A DNA stretch of 21,427 nucleotides from NCBI GenBank assembly GCA_045660265.1, contig JAZRDM010000065.1, positions 1-21,427 of the forward strand, written 5' to 3'. The position numbers and the translations under genes are program-made. The notes below the pieces were generated by a model. That model did no database searches. It was not told the DNA's origin and saw only the letters and a list, made by a program, of their open reading frames with translations. Shown here in pieces: positions 1 to 5,728 of the stretch (its first letter is position 1; each line of letters opens with the position of its first letter). The stretch comes from Scatosoma sp045660265 (GTDB taxonomy: Bacteria > Bacillota > Clostridia > Christensenellales > Borkfalkiaceae).

Positions 1-110
1 ATAGGCGTGAGTGTTTCTTTGTCTCGTAAGGCAAACTGTTTGCTCCCGCAAACATCTCCCACCCTCAAATCCCTCTCATAATCGTATTACAACAGGAATA
101 GGGCGCCCCA
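1..110. repeat. Structured intergenic repeat, copy 1 (5' end may lie outside the window)
   Basis: This stretch is nearly identical to 183-292, at a constant offset of 182 bp. The few differences are near positions 9, 79-81 and 93. It contains a small hairpin, GTTTGC-TCCC-GCAAAC, near 38-53, and the arm AGGCAAACT (29-37), which is complementary to AGTTTGCCT at 173-181. No credible coding sequence crosses it. The window starts inside the unit, so more copies may lie upstream. The family was not recognised. Confidence 0.75.
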
Positions 111-182
111 AAAAAAGGGGAGGGAATTTGCGCCTTTAGCGGCGCGCCCCGATGGACAATTATCAATTGTCCAGTTTGCCTA
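111..182. repeat. Inter-copy part of the 182-bp unit, with hairpins
   Basis: This segment completes the 182-bp period between the two repeat copies and is not itself repeated in the window. It holds a 9-bp perfect inverted repeat, TGGACAATT-ATC-AATTGTCCA (153-173). It also holds a GC-rich pair, GCGCC/GGCGC, near 131-146. At the end, CAGTTTGCCT (172-181) can pair with AGGCAAACTG (211-220) of the next copy. No gene is visible. Confidence 0.5.
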
Positions 183-292
183 ATAGGCGTTAGTGTTTCT
201 TTGTCTCGTAAGGCAAACTGTTTGCTCCCGCAAACATCTCCCACCCTCAAATCCCTCTCAAATTCGTATTACAACAGAAATAGGGCGCCCCA
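183..292. repeat. Structured intergenic repeat, copy 2
   Basis: This is the second copy of the unit at 1-110, at an offset of 182 bp. Identity stops after GGGCGCCCCA at 283-292, where the sequence runs into the hairpin that abuts tRNA-Ser. It may be a dispersed non-coding repeat of the genome; that is inference, because only two copies can be seen. Confidence 0.75.
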
Positions 293-311
293 AATGGGAC
301 GCCCTATTTCT
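276..311 (-). terminator. Strong hairpin at the 3' end of tRNA-Ser, possible terminator or processing element
   Basis: AGAAATAGGGCG (276-287) pairs perfectly with CGCCCTATTTCT (300-311). Three further G-C pairs close an AAAT loop after one mismatch. On the minus strand it starts at the last base of the encoded CCA of the tRNA. The transcript has no U-run after it, so it is not a textbook intrinsic terminator. It may stabilise or help process the tRNA precursor, or simply be part of repeat copy 2. Confidence 0.5.
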
Positions 312-400
312 GGCGCAGAGAGAGGGATTTGAACCCTCGGATACATTCCTGCATCACACGATTTCGAATCGTGCGCGTTCAACCGCTCCGCCATCTCTGC
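311..400 (-). tRNA. tRNA-Ser, anticodon CGA
   Basis: On the minus strand a 7-bp acceptor stem GCAGAGA/TCTCTGC closes a cloverleaf with discriminator G and an encoded CCA (313-311). The anticodon stem CACGA/TCGTG carries the loop TTCGAAA, which puts anticodon CGA at 366-364 (reads UCG serine codons). The long variable arm is typical of class II serine tRNAs. The T-arm is GAGGG-TTCAAAT-CCCTC. A good promoter lies just upstream. Confidence 0.95.
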
Positions 401-412
401 AACAGCTTTTAT

Positions 413-441
413 ATTATAGCTTATTCTTGTGTAAATTGCAA
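413..441 (-). promoter_or_regulatory. Sigma-A-type promoter of tRNA-Ser
   Basis: On the minus strand, TTGCAA (441-436) and a perfect TATAAT (418-413) are separated by 17 nt. Transcription would begin around 406, a few bases before the mature tRNA 5' end at 400. Confidence 0.8.
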
Positions 442-482
442 GTGTTTTTCACGCAATTTTCCGCTTTTTCTTTACAACAACG

Positions 483-515
483 AAAAAATACGCGCGGTCG
501 AATTATCGGCCGCGC
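483..515 (-). terminator. Rho-independent terminator of pyk
   Basis: Reading the minus strand after the pyk stop, GCGCGG (515-510) pairs with CCGCGC (497-492). A run of six T follows (488-483). The position, about 20 nt after the stop, and the GC-rich stem with U-run are standard. Confidence 0.85.
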
Positions 516-535
516 ACTAAATAAACAAGGGAGGA

Positions 536-1942
536 TTAAATTTTTTCTACGTTAATAAGGTTGGAATTGCCACTCTTGCCATTCGGGGTGCCGCCCGTAA
601 TAACAATCGTGTCGCCCTTCTTTACTAAACCGCTATTTTTCGCAATTTGTTTAGCAAAATAAAACAAAATATCAATCGACGAATATTCGTCGGTAATCGC
701 AGGCAAAACGCCCCAACTCAAAGCCAACTGTCTATATGCGTGGATGTCCGTCGTGATACCAATAATATTGATATTCGGACGGAAACGGGAAACCTTACGT
801 GCGGTGCCGCCCGTACGCGTACAAACTACGATAGCGCTTGCATTCAAGTCTTTTGCAAGGGTTGCCGCCGAGTGAGATAATGCTTCCGAAGTGGTGCTAA
901 TCTCAAAGTCGTCAATCGTTTGGATATATTCAATGTGTTCTTCCGCGTGTTCTACAATTTTTGCCATTGCGTTTACCGATTGTACGGGGTAGTTACCCGC
1001 GGCCGTTTCACCCGAAAGCATTACGGCGGAAGTGCCGTCGTATACGGCGTTTGCAACGTCGGAAATTTCCGCACGAGTGGGACGGGGATTGTGAATCATA
1101 GATTCCAACATTTCCGTCGCTGTAATAACACGTTTGCCGTGGATACGGCATTGAGAGATGATATATTTTTGTACGTTGGGCAATTCTACGTAGGGGATTT
1201 CCACACCAAGGTCGCCGCGTGCAACCATAATGCCGTCGGAAACTTGCATAATTTCTAACAAGTTATTTACGCCTGCGCGGTTTTCAATTTTGGCAATAAC
1301 GTCGATATGCTTCCCGCCGTTTTCCGCCAAGAATTGCTTGGTTTCTAACACGTCTTGCGCTTTAGAAACAAAAGACAATGCAACAAAGTCAACGTCGTGT
1401 TTAATGCCGAAAAGTAAGTCGGACTTGTCCTGGTCGGAAAGGAAGTCTAAATGTAATTCTTTATCGGGGAAGAACATAGATTTATTGCTGGAAAGATCTC
1501 CGCCGTTTTCAACAACGCAATGCACGTTCGGCTTTTCTACGGATACAACGCGGAAGGACATTAAACCATTGTTTAAAAGAATTTTATCTCCCACAATCAA
1601 ATCTTCGCAAATGCCTTCATACGATACGCTTACGCGCGTTGCGTCACCTTCAATCTTATCGGTGGTGAAAGTGAATTTATCGCCTTCCACTAACGTAATT
1701 TTACCCTCTTTAAAAGCGCGAATTCTAAATTCAGGGCCTTTGGTGTCTAACAATATAGGGAGGGGGAGCTTCTTTTCATCTCTAACCTCTTTAATCATTT
1801 GAATTTTTTTTGCAAAGTCCTCGTGTGAGCCGTGCGAAAAATTAAGTCGAACAACGTCCATACCAGCATCTGCCATTTTGGCAAATATTTCTTTGTTTTC
1901 ACTGCTGGGTCCAATCGTGCAAATAATTTTAGTTTTTTTCAT
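536..1942 (-). CDS. pyk: Pyruvate kinase
   Basis: Pyruvate kinase makes ATP and pyruvate from phosphoenolpyruvate and ADP in the last step of glycolysis, in the cytosol. The 468-aa protein starts with KKTKIICTIGPSS and has VRLNFSHG and LDTKGPEFRI (active-site barrel and nucleotide region). IAKIENRAGV contains the catalytic lysine, and DGIMVARGDLGVEIP and TATEMLESM also match the family signatures. The length fits the standard three-domain enzyme (about 470 aa). The extra C-terminal PEP-utiliser-like domain of the Bacillus enzyme (about 585 aa) is absent. The ATG is preceded by AGAGGTGAC as ribosome site. The gene is monocistronic, with its own terminator downstream. Confidence 0.97.
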   Translation of the reverse strand: MKKTKIICTIGPSSENKEIFAKMADAGMDVVRLNFSHGSHEDFAKKIQMIKEVRDEKKLPLPILLDTKGPEFRIRAFKEGKITLVEGDKFTFTTDKIEGDATRVSVSYEGICEDLIVGDKILLNNGLMSFRVVSVEKPNVHCVVENGGDLSSNKSMFFPDKELHLDFLSDQDKSDLLFGIKHDVDFVALSFVSKAQDVLETKQFLAENGGKHIDVIAKIENRAGVNNLLEIMQVSDGIMVARGDLGVEIPYVELPNVQKYIISQCRIHGKRVITATEMLESMIHNPRPTRAEISDVANAVYDGTSAVMLSGETAAGNYPVQSVNAMAKIVEHAEEHIEYIQTIDDFEISTTSEALSHSAATLAKDLNASAIVVCTRTGGTARKVSRFRPNINIIGITTDIHAYRQLALSWGVLPAITDEYSSIDILFYFAKQIAKNSGLVKKGDTIVITGGTPNGKSGNSNLINVEKI

Positions 1943-2004
1943 ATGTCACCTCTTATAATGGGGTAATTTGGGGGCTATTTTTCAAAAATCGCCAACTCTC
2001 ACCC

Positions 2005-2010
2005 ATTATA
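2005..2010 (-). promoter_or_regulatory. Probable -10 element of pyk
   Basis: The minus strand has TATAAT at 2010-2005, about 62 nt upstream of the pyk start. No convincing -35 hexamer lies 16-18 nt further up, so only the -10 is supported. Transcription would begin near 1998 and leave a leader of about 55 nt. Confidence 0.5.
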
Positions 2011-2086
2011 TACATTAAGATTACAGTTATTTTACTCTTTTTTCTAAAAAAAAGCAAGAAAAAAAGATGATTTTTTTAAAAAAAAG

Positions 2087-2095
2087 TGTTATAAT
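2087..2095 (+). promoter_or_regulatory. Extended -10 promoter of RNase P RNA
   Basis: TGTTATAAT is an extended -10 (TGnTATAAT). The -35 region is weak and A/T-rich. The expected start, about 2102, coincides with the first base of the P1 helix of the RNA. Confidence 0.75.
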
Positions 2096-2101
2096 ATATG
2101 T

Positions 2102-2495
2102 AATTTGAGTTTGTTATACGGTCGCGGGGTCTTATAATAGACAATGAGGAAAGTCCGAGCAGCATAGGACAGGGTGCCTGATAACGTCAGGTGAAGGTGA
2201 CTTCAAGGATAGTGCAACAGAAATAAACCGCCGCAAAAGGCTTAACCTTCGGGTTTTGAATGCCCCTCACGGGGCGGCCCGTTTGCGGTAAGGATGGAAA
2301 GGCGAGGTAAGAGCTCACCGATACTTTGGTAACAAGGTATGCCATGTAAACCCCACTCGCTGCAAGATTGGGTGATCGTCAATAGGGCTGTCCGTCCGAC
2401 GATTTACCGTGAATATCGCTTGAGCTTATCGGCGACGATAAGCCTAGATAAATGGCCGTACACGACAGAACTCGGCTTACAGACAAACTCAAATT
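2102..2495 (+). ncRNA. rnpB: RNase P RNA (catalytic RNA of ribonuclease P)
   Basis: This RNA matures the 5' ends of tRNAs. Conserved core words appear in the right order: GAGGAAAGTCCG (near 2142), CAACAGAAA (CR near 2214), AAGGATGGAAAGGCG, GGTAAGAGCTCACC, and AACAAGGTATGCCATGTAAA before CCCCAC. They are followed by GATAAATGG and GACAGAACTCGGCTTACAGA near the end. The ends are set by the P1 helix: 2102-2114 pairs with 2483-2495 over 13 bp. The length, about 394 nt, is normal for the bacterial RNA. I did not fold it fully, so the structural type (A or B) is left open. Confidence 0.96.
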
Positions 2496-2508
2496 ATTAT
2501 GGATATAA

Positions 2509-2552
2509 AAGGAAGAGATGAAGTGAATTTTTCGCGATTCTCTTCCTTTTTT
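2509..2552 (+). terminator. Terminator of rnpB
   Basis: AAGGAAGAGA (2509-2518) pairs with TCTCTTCCTT (2539-2548) around a 20-nt loop. The U-run at 2547-2552 follows directly. It lies 13 nt after the P1 helix. Confidence 0.85.
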
Positions 2553-2565
2553 CTTAAAGTATGGG

Positions 2566-2592
2566 GCGGTTGTGTTTTACATAGCCGCTTTT
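2566..2592 (+). terminator. Possible second terminator after rnpB
   Basis: GCGGTTGTGT (2566-2575) and ACATAGCCGC (2579-2588) form a 10-bp stem with two G-U pairs and a TTT loop. Only four T follow, so it would be a weak back-up terminator or an unrelated hairpin. Confidence 0.35.
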
Positions 2593-2594
2593 GC

Positions 2595-2626
2595 ACACAA
2601 TAAAGGAGGCGCGCATATGCTATAAT
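2595..2626 (+). promoter_or_regulatory. Promoter of the cysteine-rich gene: sigma-A extended -10 and/or sigma-K-like
   Basis: TGCTATAAT (2618-2626) is an extended -10 for the vegetative sigma factor, without a good -35. The same bases contain CATATGCTA (2614-2622), which fits the sigma-K -10 CATAnnnTA, with an AC 17 nt upstream (2595-2596). The sequence alone cannot decide between the two. The start of transcription would be near 2633, leaving a leader of about 35 nt. Confidence 0.55.
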
Positions 2627-2667
2627 ATGAGGATTTCCTCAAATACACAAGAAGGACTTGAAGTACT

Positions 2668-2997
2668 ATGTGCAATTATTATCAAACGAACCTCGCAAAC
2701 TCCGGTTGTGGCTGTGGCAATACGCATTGGCGCATTCAGCGTATCTGTTATGATTGCCAAGGAAATATCCAAGTAATCGTTGACAACGGTTGTGTTTGTC
2801 GTCGGCTCACCTATAATTTGTGGCAAGAAAACGGTTGTTTTGGCACTACGAATACGGTGAATAACGGCTCTCGTTGTGGTGCTACTGCGGCGCAAACGGA
2901 AAATGGATATTGCGCACGAACGAACGGCGGTTGTCCTTATGCAACTTCGTATACGAACAGTAGATCTTGCGGTTGTGGTTGCAACGGCACATTCTAA
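2668..2997 (+). CDS. Small cysteine-rich protein, function unknown
   Basis: The family is not recognised. The 109-aa product has 14 cysteines (about 13%), many in closely spaced pairs: GCGCG near residues 13-17, CYDC near 27-30, CVC near 41-43 and CGCGC near the C-terminus. Gly, Asn and Thr are also abundant. There is no signal peptide and no membrane segment. It has its own promoter, a GAAGG ribosome site (rather far, 12 nt from the ATG) and a terminator 3 nt after the stop, so it is a self-contained gene. Codon use looks like that of its neighbours. Cysteine-rich small proteins of this shape can be metal-binding or disulfide-cross-linked structural proteins, including spore coat proteins (CotY/CotZ are cysteine-rich). 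A spore role is only suggested, by the sigma-K-like promoter and the sporulating host. Confidence 0.75.
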   Translation: MCNYYQTNLANSGCGCGNTHWRIQRICYDCQGNIQVIVDNGCVCRRLTYNLWQENGCFGTTNTVNNGSRCGATAAQTENGYCARTNGGCPYATSYTNSRSCGCGCNGTF

Positions 2998-3000
2998 AAG

Positions 3001-3038
3001 AAAAAAAGCGGCGGAAAATATCCGTCGCTTAAATTTTT
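3001..3038 (+). terminator. Terminator of the cysteine-rich gene
   Basis: AAGCGGCGG (3006-3014) pairs with CCGTCGCTT (3022-3030) with one G-U pair. AAATTTTT follows. The A-run before the stem means it could also work on the other strand, where there is no gene. Confidence 0.85.
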
Positions 3039-3080
3039 GTATTGTGATTGAAAAAAGGCTTAAAAGGATATACTATTTGG

Positions 3081-3932
3081 GTGAAAAAGTTACACGTTGC
3101 TTACTTGTTTGTAAAAGAAAAATATTCCTTGCTATCCTTGAAAAAATATACGACGATAGCAGGCACTTTGGTATTCTTTTTAATTATGTCTATTGTGCCT
3201 TTTTCTTTTTGGCTTTCGTTGATTGTAGGAAAATTGCCCGTCAACGCCGAAGATATTTTATCTTTGCCTGTTTTTGATTCGGTGAAAAACATACTATTAT
3301 ATATTCAAAGAGAGGCGGAAAACGCAACGGCGAGTGCGTCTATTATTTTAGTGTTTACTACGCTATATTCCGCAACAAATCTCTTTTATCAAATGCGCAA
3401 AAGCGGGGAAATTATTTACGATTACCATAAGGAAACGCAAGGCATTAAACTACGGGTCGGCGCATTGATTTTGTTGATTGTTGTTATGGCATCCGTCGTT
3501 GTGTTTTTATTATTGTTCGCTTTGGGGAGTTTTTTCTTCTCTCAAGTTTTAACAAGAACGTGGGAATTGATTGCGGATTATCTATTGCTGGCGGTTATCG
3601 CGTTTTTTCTTGTATTGATATTAAATATTTACATTTGTCCACATAAAACGGACGCGCGGAATTTCTTGTCGGGTACTTTTTTAACCGTTGGGCTTTGGAG
3701 TGTGGCAATTTTCGGCTTTTCTCTTTATTTAAGAATAGGGAATATGGACAGATTGTACGGCGCGTTAAGCGCCATTATCGTTTTTTTATTGTGGCTGTAC
3801 GTTTTGATGATTTGTTTTATCGTTGGAGTGATTTTTAACAGCGAATGCGTTTTGCGTGCCAATAAAGCTGTTGCCCATAAGAGGTATAAAAGGCGGAAAA
3901 TGCCGCAAACTGTCCGTAATGAAAATCGTTAA
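3081..3932 (+). CDS. YihY/BrkB-family integral membrane protein
   Basis: The product is a polytopic membrane protein with about six hydrophobic segments and a basic tail (HKRYKRRK). Family-like features are the N-terminal membrane segment following LKKYTTIAGT, FTTLYSATNLFYQMRKSGEIIYD in the cytosolic loop, and the last helices around RLYGALSAIIVFLLWLYV and EC near the end. The family was once annotated as ribonuclease BN, but that activity belongs to another gene; its real role is unclear, possibly transport or envelope function. Two starts are possible: GTG at 3081 (283 aa), with AAAAGGA 12 nt upstream, and TTG at 3048 (294 aa), with no ribosome site. I prefer GTG; an ATG is not available. 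It overlaps the next gene by 14 nt. Confidence 0.85.
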   Translation: MKKLHVAYLFVKEKYSLLSLKKYTTIAGTLVFFLIMSIVPFSFWLSLIVGKLPVNAEDILSLPVFDSVKNILLYIQREAENATASASIILVFTTLYSATNLFYQMRKSGEIIYDYHKETQGIKLRVGALILLIVVMASVVVFLLLFALGSFFFSQVLTRTWELIADYLLLAVIAFFLVLILNIYICPHKTDARNFLSGTFLTVGLWSVAIFGFSLYLRIGNMDRLYGALSAIIVFLLWLYVLMICFIVGVIFNSECVLRANKAVAHKRYKRRKMPQTVRNENR

Positions 3933-4335
3933 ATTAAAAAGTTCTATTTTAGCAGGCGTTTGTGCTATTTTTACAATTTTTCCTAATTTTTCCGCAATAA
4001 AAAACGGGGACATCAAAGAAATCACAAAGCCGCATTTGGGTGTTTACGAGTGTAAGCAAGCGCAACTTGGCGAAAAAGATTTGCTGGAAGATTTTTCGGG
4101 CATTTACCTAGAATTAAAGGATACGCAGCATTTCGTTTTGTATTATGAAGATAAAGAAGGGCAAAAAAATAAGCGCGAAGGGAAGTATCATTATAATAAA
4201 AAAGAGCAGACGATTATGTTGCAATTGGAGGGGGAATATCCGTTTAAACGCAGTTTTCCTTTAAAAAATGGGCAAATTATCGTTAGTTTTCCCGTTGGAA
4301 GCAGGCAATTGCGCTTAATTTTCGAACAAAAATAA
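3919..4335 (+). CDS. Small exported protein, function unknown
   Basis: The family is not recognised. The 138-aa product begins with a basic N-terminus and a hydrophobic stretch (residues 1-26, MKIVKLKSSILAG onward) that looks like a signal peptide or membrane anchor. There is no lipobox cysteine. The rest is hydrophilic and strand-rich: GVYECKQAQLG, LELKDTQHFVLYYED, GKYHYNKKEQTIMLQLEGEY, RQLRLIFEQK. This resembles small lipocalin-like or beta-barrel lipid/solute-binding domains in outline only. The chosen ATG fits the signal peptide and overlaps the end of the BrkB-type gene; an upstream in-frame ATG at 3856 would bury the signal. It is probably co-transcribed with the membrane protein before it. 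No terminator was seen after it. Confidence 0.7.
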   Translation: MKIVKLKSSILAGVCAIFTIFPNFSAIKNGDIKEITKPHLGVYECKQAQLGEKDLLEDFSGIYLELKDTQHFVLYYEDKEGQKNKREGKYHYNKKEQTIMLQLEGEYPFKRSFPLKNGQIIVSFPVGSRQLRLIFEQK

Positions 4336-4349
4336 TTTTTTAATAAATA

Positions 4350-4363
4350 TGAACAAATGTTCG
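4350..4363 (+). promoter_or_regulatory. LexA-type SOS operator upstream of the helicase
   Basis: TGAACAAATGTTCG contains GAAC-N4-GTTC, the core of the Gram-positive LexA (DinR) box CGAACnnnnGTTCG, with one arm extended by G. It ends 8 nt before the -35 hexamer of the helicase promoter, a position where LexA would hinder RNA polymerase. A DNA-processing gene downstream fits SOS control. Confidence 0.8.
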
Positions 4364-4371
4364 TAAAACAC

Positions 4372-4400
4372 TTGCAAACTGGAAAAATATGTGATATAAT
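4372..4400 (+). promoter_or_regulatory. Sigma-A promoter of the helicase gene
   Basis: TTGCAA (4372-4377), a 17-nt spacer and TATAAT (4395-4400). The start codon at 4412 lies only 11 nt after the -10, so the expected transcript start (about 4407) gives a leader of roughly 5 nt. Confidence 0.85.
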
Positions 4401-4411
4401 AAAAATCACTT

Positions 4412-5665
4412 ATGAAAATCGAGCTAACGCAAGACCAAGAAAATGCGAAAAAATTAATATCGGAATGGTATTTTAACACCGAAAACCAAGTGTTCGTGCT
4501 TTCCGGTTATGCGGGCACGGGAAAGACGTTTTTAATTGATTACGTCGTTAGAAAAGAACTGAAACTGAAAATCGGCAAAGAGGCAATGTTCGTTTCACCA
4601 ACGGGGAAGGCTGCGGCAAATCTTTTAAAAAACGGAACACTGGCGAGTACGGTGCATAGTTTAATTTATCTCCGTGATCCCGATTATTTTGACGTAGACG
4701 AAAATGGGGAAGTCGTTCACCGCGACGAGCTTCATTTTATTAAGCGTGAAAAGATTGACGAGAATATTCGTTTAATTATCATTGACGAAACGTCGATGAT
4801 TAACGAGGAGATTTTGCGGGATTTATTAAGCTTTGGCGTTAAGTGTTTATTTTGTGGGGATAAGGCGCAGCTTCCGCCCGTTTCGGGTAGTTGTCCGCTT
4901 TTACAAAATCCGCATTATACAATGACGGAAATCGTGCGGCAAGCGGCGGATAACCCCATTATACAAGTGGCAACGCTTGCTAGGCAAGGGAAGTATATTC
5001 CTTACGGCAGTTATGGAAATAAGGTGTGTGTTATCAACAAAAATGCGTTTGTTGGGTTGGAGCGCAAGCGGCTTTTGCTGGAAGCCGATCAAATTCTTTG
5101 CGGTACGAATAGAACCCGAACGGCATTGAATAATGAAATGCGTGCCTACAAAAATATCCCTCACGACGCTTATTTGCCGATTGTCGGCGAAAAGTTGATT
5201 TGTACGCTCAACGATTGGGAAAAACCGTTGGACAAAGAAGAAAAATTTCATTTAGTCAACGGGATTATCGGCTATGCGGAAGAGGTCCGTGAAAGCTTGG
5301 ATGATTTGGCTGTGATGGAATTTAGGGCAGACTTTATGCAGGAAAGTATAACCGTGCCTTTTGATACGGGGATTTTTGAAAGAGGTTTTTATCGACACGG
5401 CTACGGCAATCGCGCCGTTACGTTGAAAAACGGAATGGTGGTTTCGGAATACAACGCCGAAATGTTGCGAAGGTTTAAATCGGTGGCGGACGAGCCTATT
5501 TGCCGTTTTGAGTTTGCTTATGCGGTTACTTGCCATAAAGCGCAGGGGTCGGAGTTCGATTTTGTTATTGTTTTTGACGAATCGCGCGTATTTGGGGAAG
5601 AACAGCACCGTTGGTTATACACGGCGATTACGCGCGCGAAAGAGAAACTGTTGATTGTTCGATAA
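4412..5665 (+). CDS. Superfamily 1 DNA helicase, RecD/Dda-like
   Basis: This is an ATP-dependent 5'-3'-type DNA helicase of the RecD-like group, 417 aa, similar in size to phage T4 Dda. Motifs in order: Q-like TQDQENA (6-12), Walker A GYAGTGKT (32-39), SPTGKAA (62-68), Walker B IIIDETSM (122-129), GDKAQLPPV (149-157), EIVRQAADNPI (173-183), then a C-terminal UvrD-C2-type lobe with AYAVTCHKAQGSEFD (369-383) and LYTAITRAKEKLLIV. Full RecD2 proteins are about 720-800 aa with an N-terminal extension, which is absent, so this is a minimal form rather than a truncated one. It has a LexA-type operator and a strong promoter but no Shine-Dalgarno sequence, and seems to be read from a nearly leaderless mRNA. 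It likely acts in repair or restart of damaged forks (inference from regulation). Confidence 0.92.
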   Translation: MKIELTQDQENAKKLISEWYFNTENQVFVLSGYAGTGKTFLIDYVVRKELKLKIGKEAMFVSPTGKAAANLLKNGTLASTVHSLIYLRDPDYFDVDENGEVVHRDELHFIKREKIDENIRLIIIDETSMINEEILRDLLSFGVKCLFCGDKAQLPPVSGSCPLLQNPHYTMTEIVRQAADNPIIQVATLARQGKYIPYGSYGNKVCVINKNAFVGLERKRLLLEADQILCGTNRTRTALNNEMRAYKNIPHDAYLPIVGEKLICTLNDWEKPLDKEEKFHLVNGIIGYAEEVRESLDDLAVMEFRADFMQESITVPFDTGIFERGFYRHGYGNRAVTLKNGMVVSEYNAEMLRRFKSVADEPICRFEFAYAVTCHKAQGSEFDFVIVFDESRVFGEEQHRWLYTAITRAKEKLLIVR

Positions 5666-5671
5666 AAACCC

Positions 5672-5700
5672 TTGACGGCGTTTGCGGAATTTGGTATAAT
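5672..5700 (+). promoter_or_regulatory. Sigma-A promoter of the ttcA-like gene
   Basis: TTGACG (5672-5677), 17-nt spacer and TATAAT (5695-5700) preceded by TGG (extended -10). It begins 7 nt after the helicase stop. Any start codon at 5672 would lie inside the -35, so translation must begin further down. Confidence 0.85.
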
Positions 5701-5728
5701 AGCAAAAATCCAAAAATGCGGGGCAAGT

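Noticed and set aside
65..259. The repeat copies contain TCAAATCCCTCTC, 13 nt shared with the T-arm of tRNA-Ser (320-332 on the other strand), as if they were att sites or tRNA-derived.
   Set aside because: The match is short, in opposite orientation to the tRNA, and does not extend. No integrase or element lies between the copies.
1..292. CRISPR array.
   Set aside because: The repeats are about 110 bp with only two copies and no spacer pattern or cas genes.
65..555. Open frames across the repeats and tRNA-Ser (65-250 minus; 193-555 and 329-520 plus).
   Set aside because: They run through a repeat, a tRNA gene and a terminator and have no ribosome site or family-like sequence.
1230..1802. 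190-codon plus-strand frame opposite pyruvate kinase.
   Set aside because: It is the antisense shadow of a certain pyk gene, and has no ribosome site or family match.
5672..5728. TTG start at 5672 giving a 299-aa TtcA-like protein.
   Set aside because: That codon is the first part of the -35 hexamer of a strong promoter, so it cannot be in the mRNA from this promoter; the 280-aa form fits the family.
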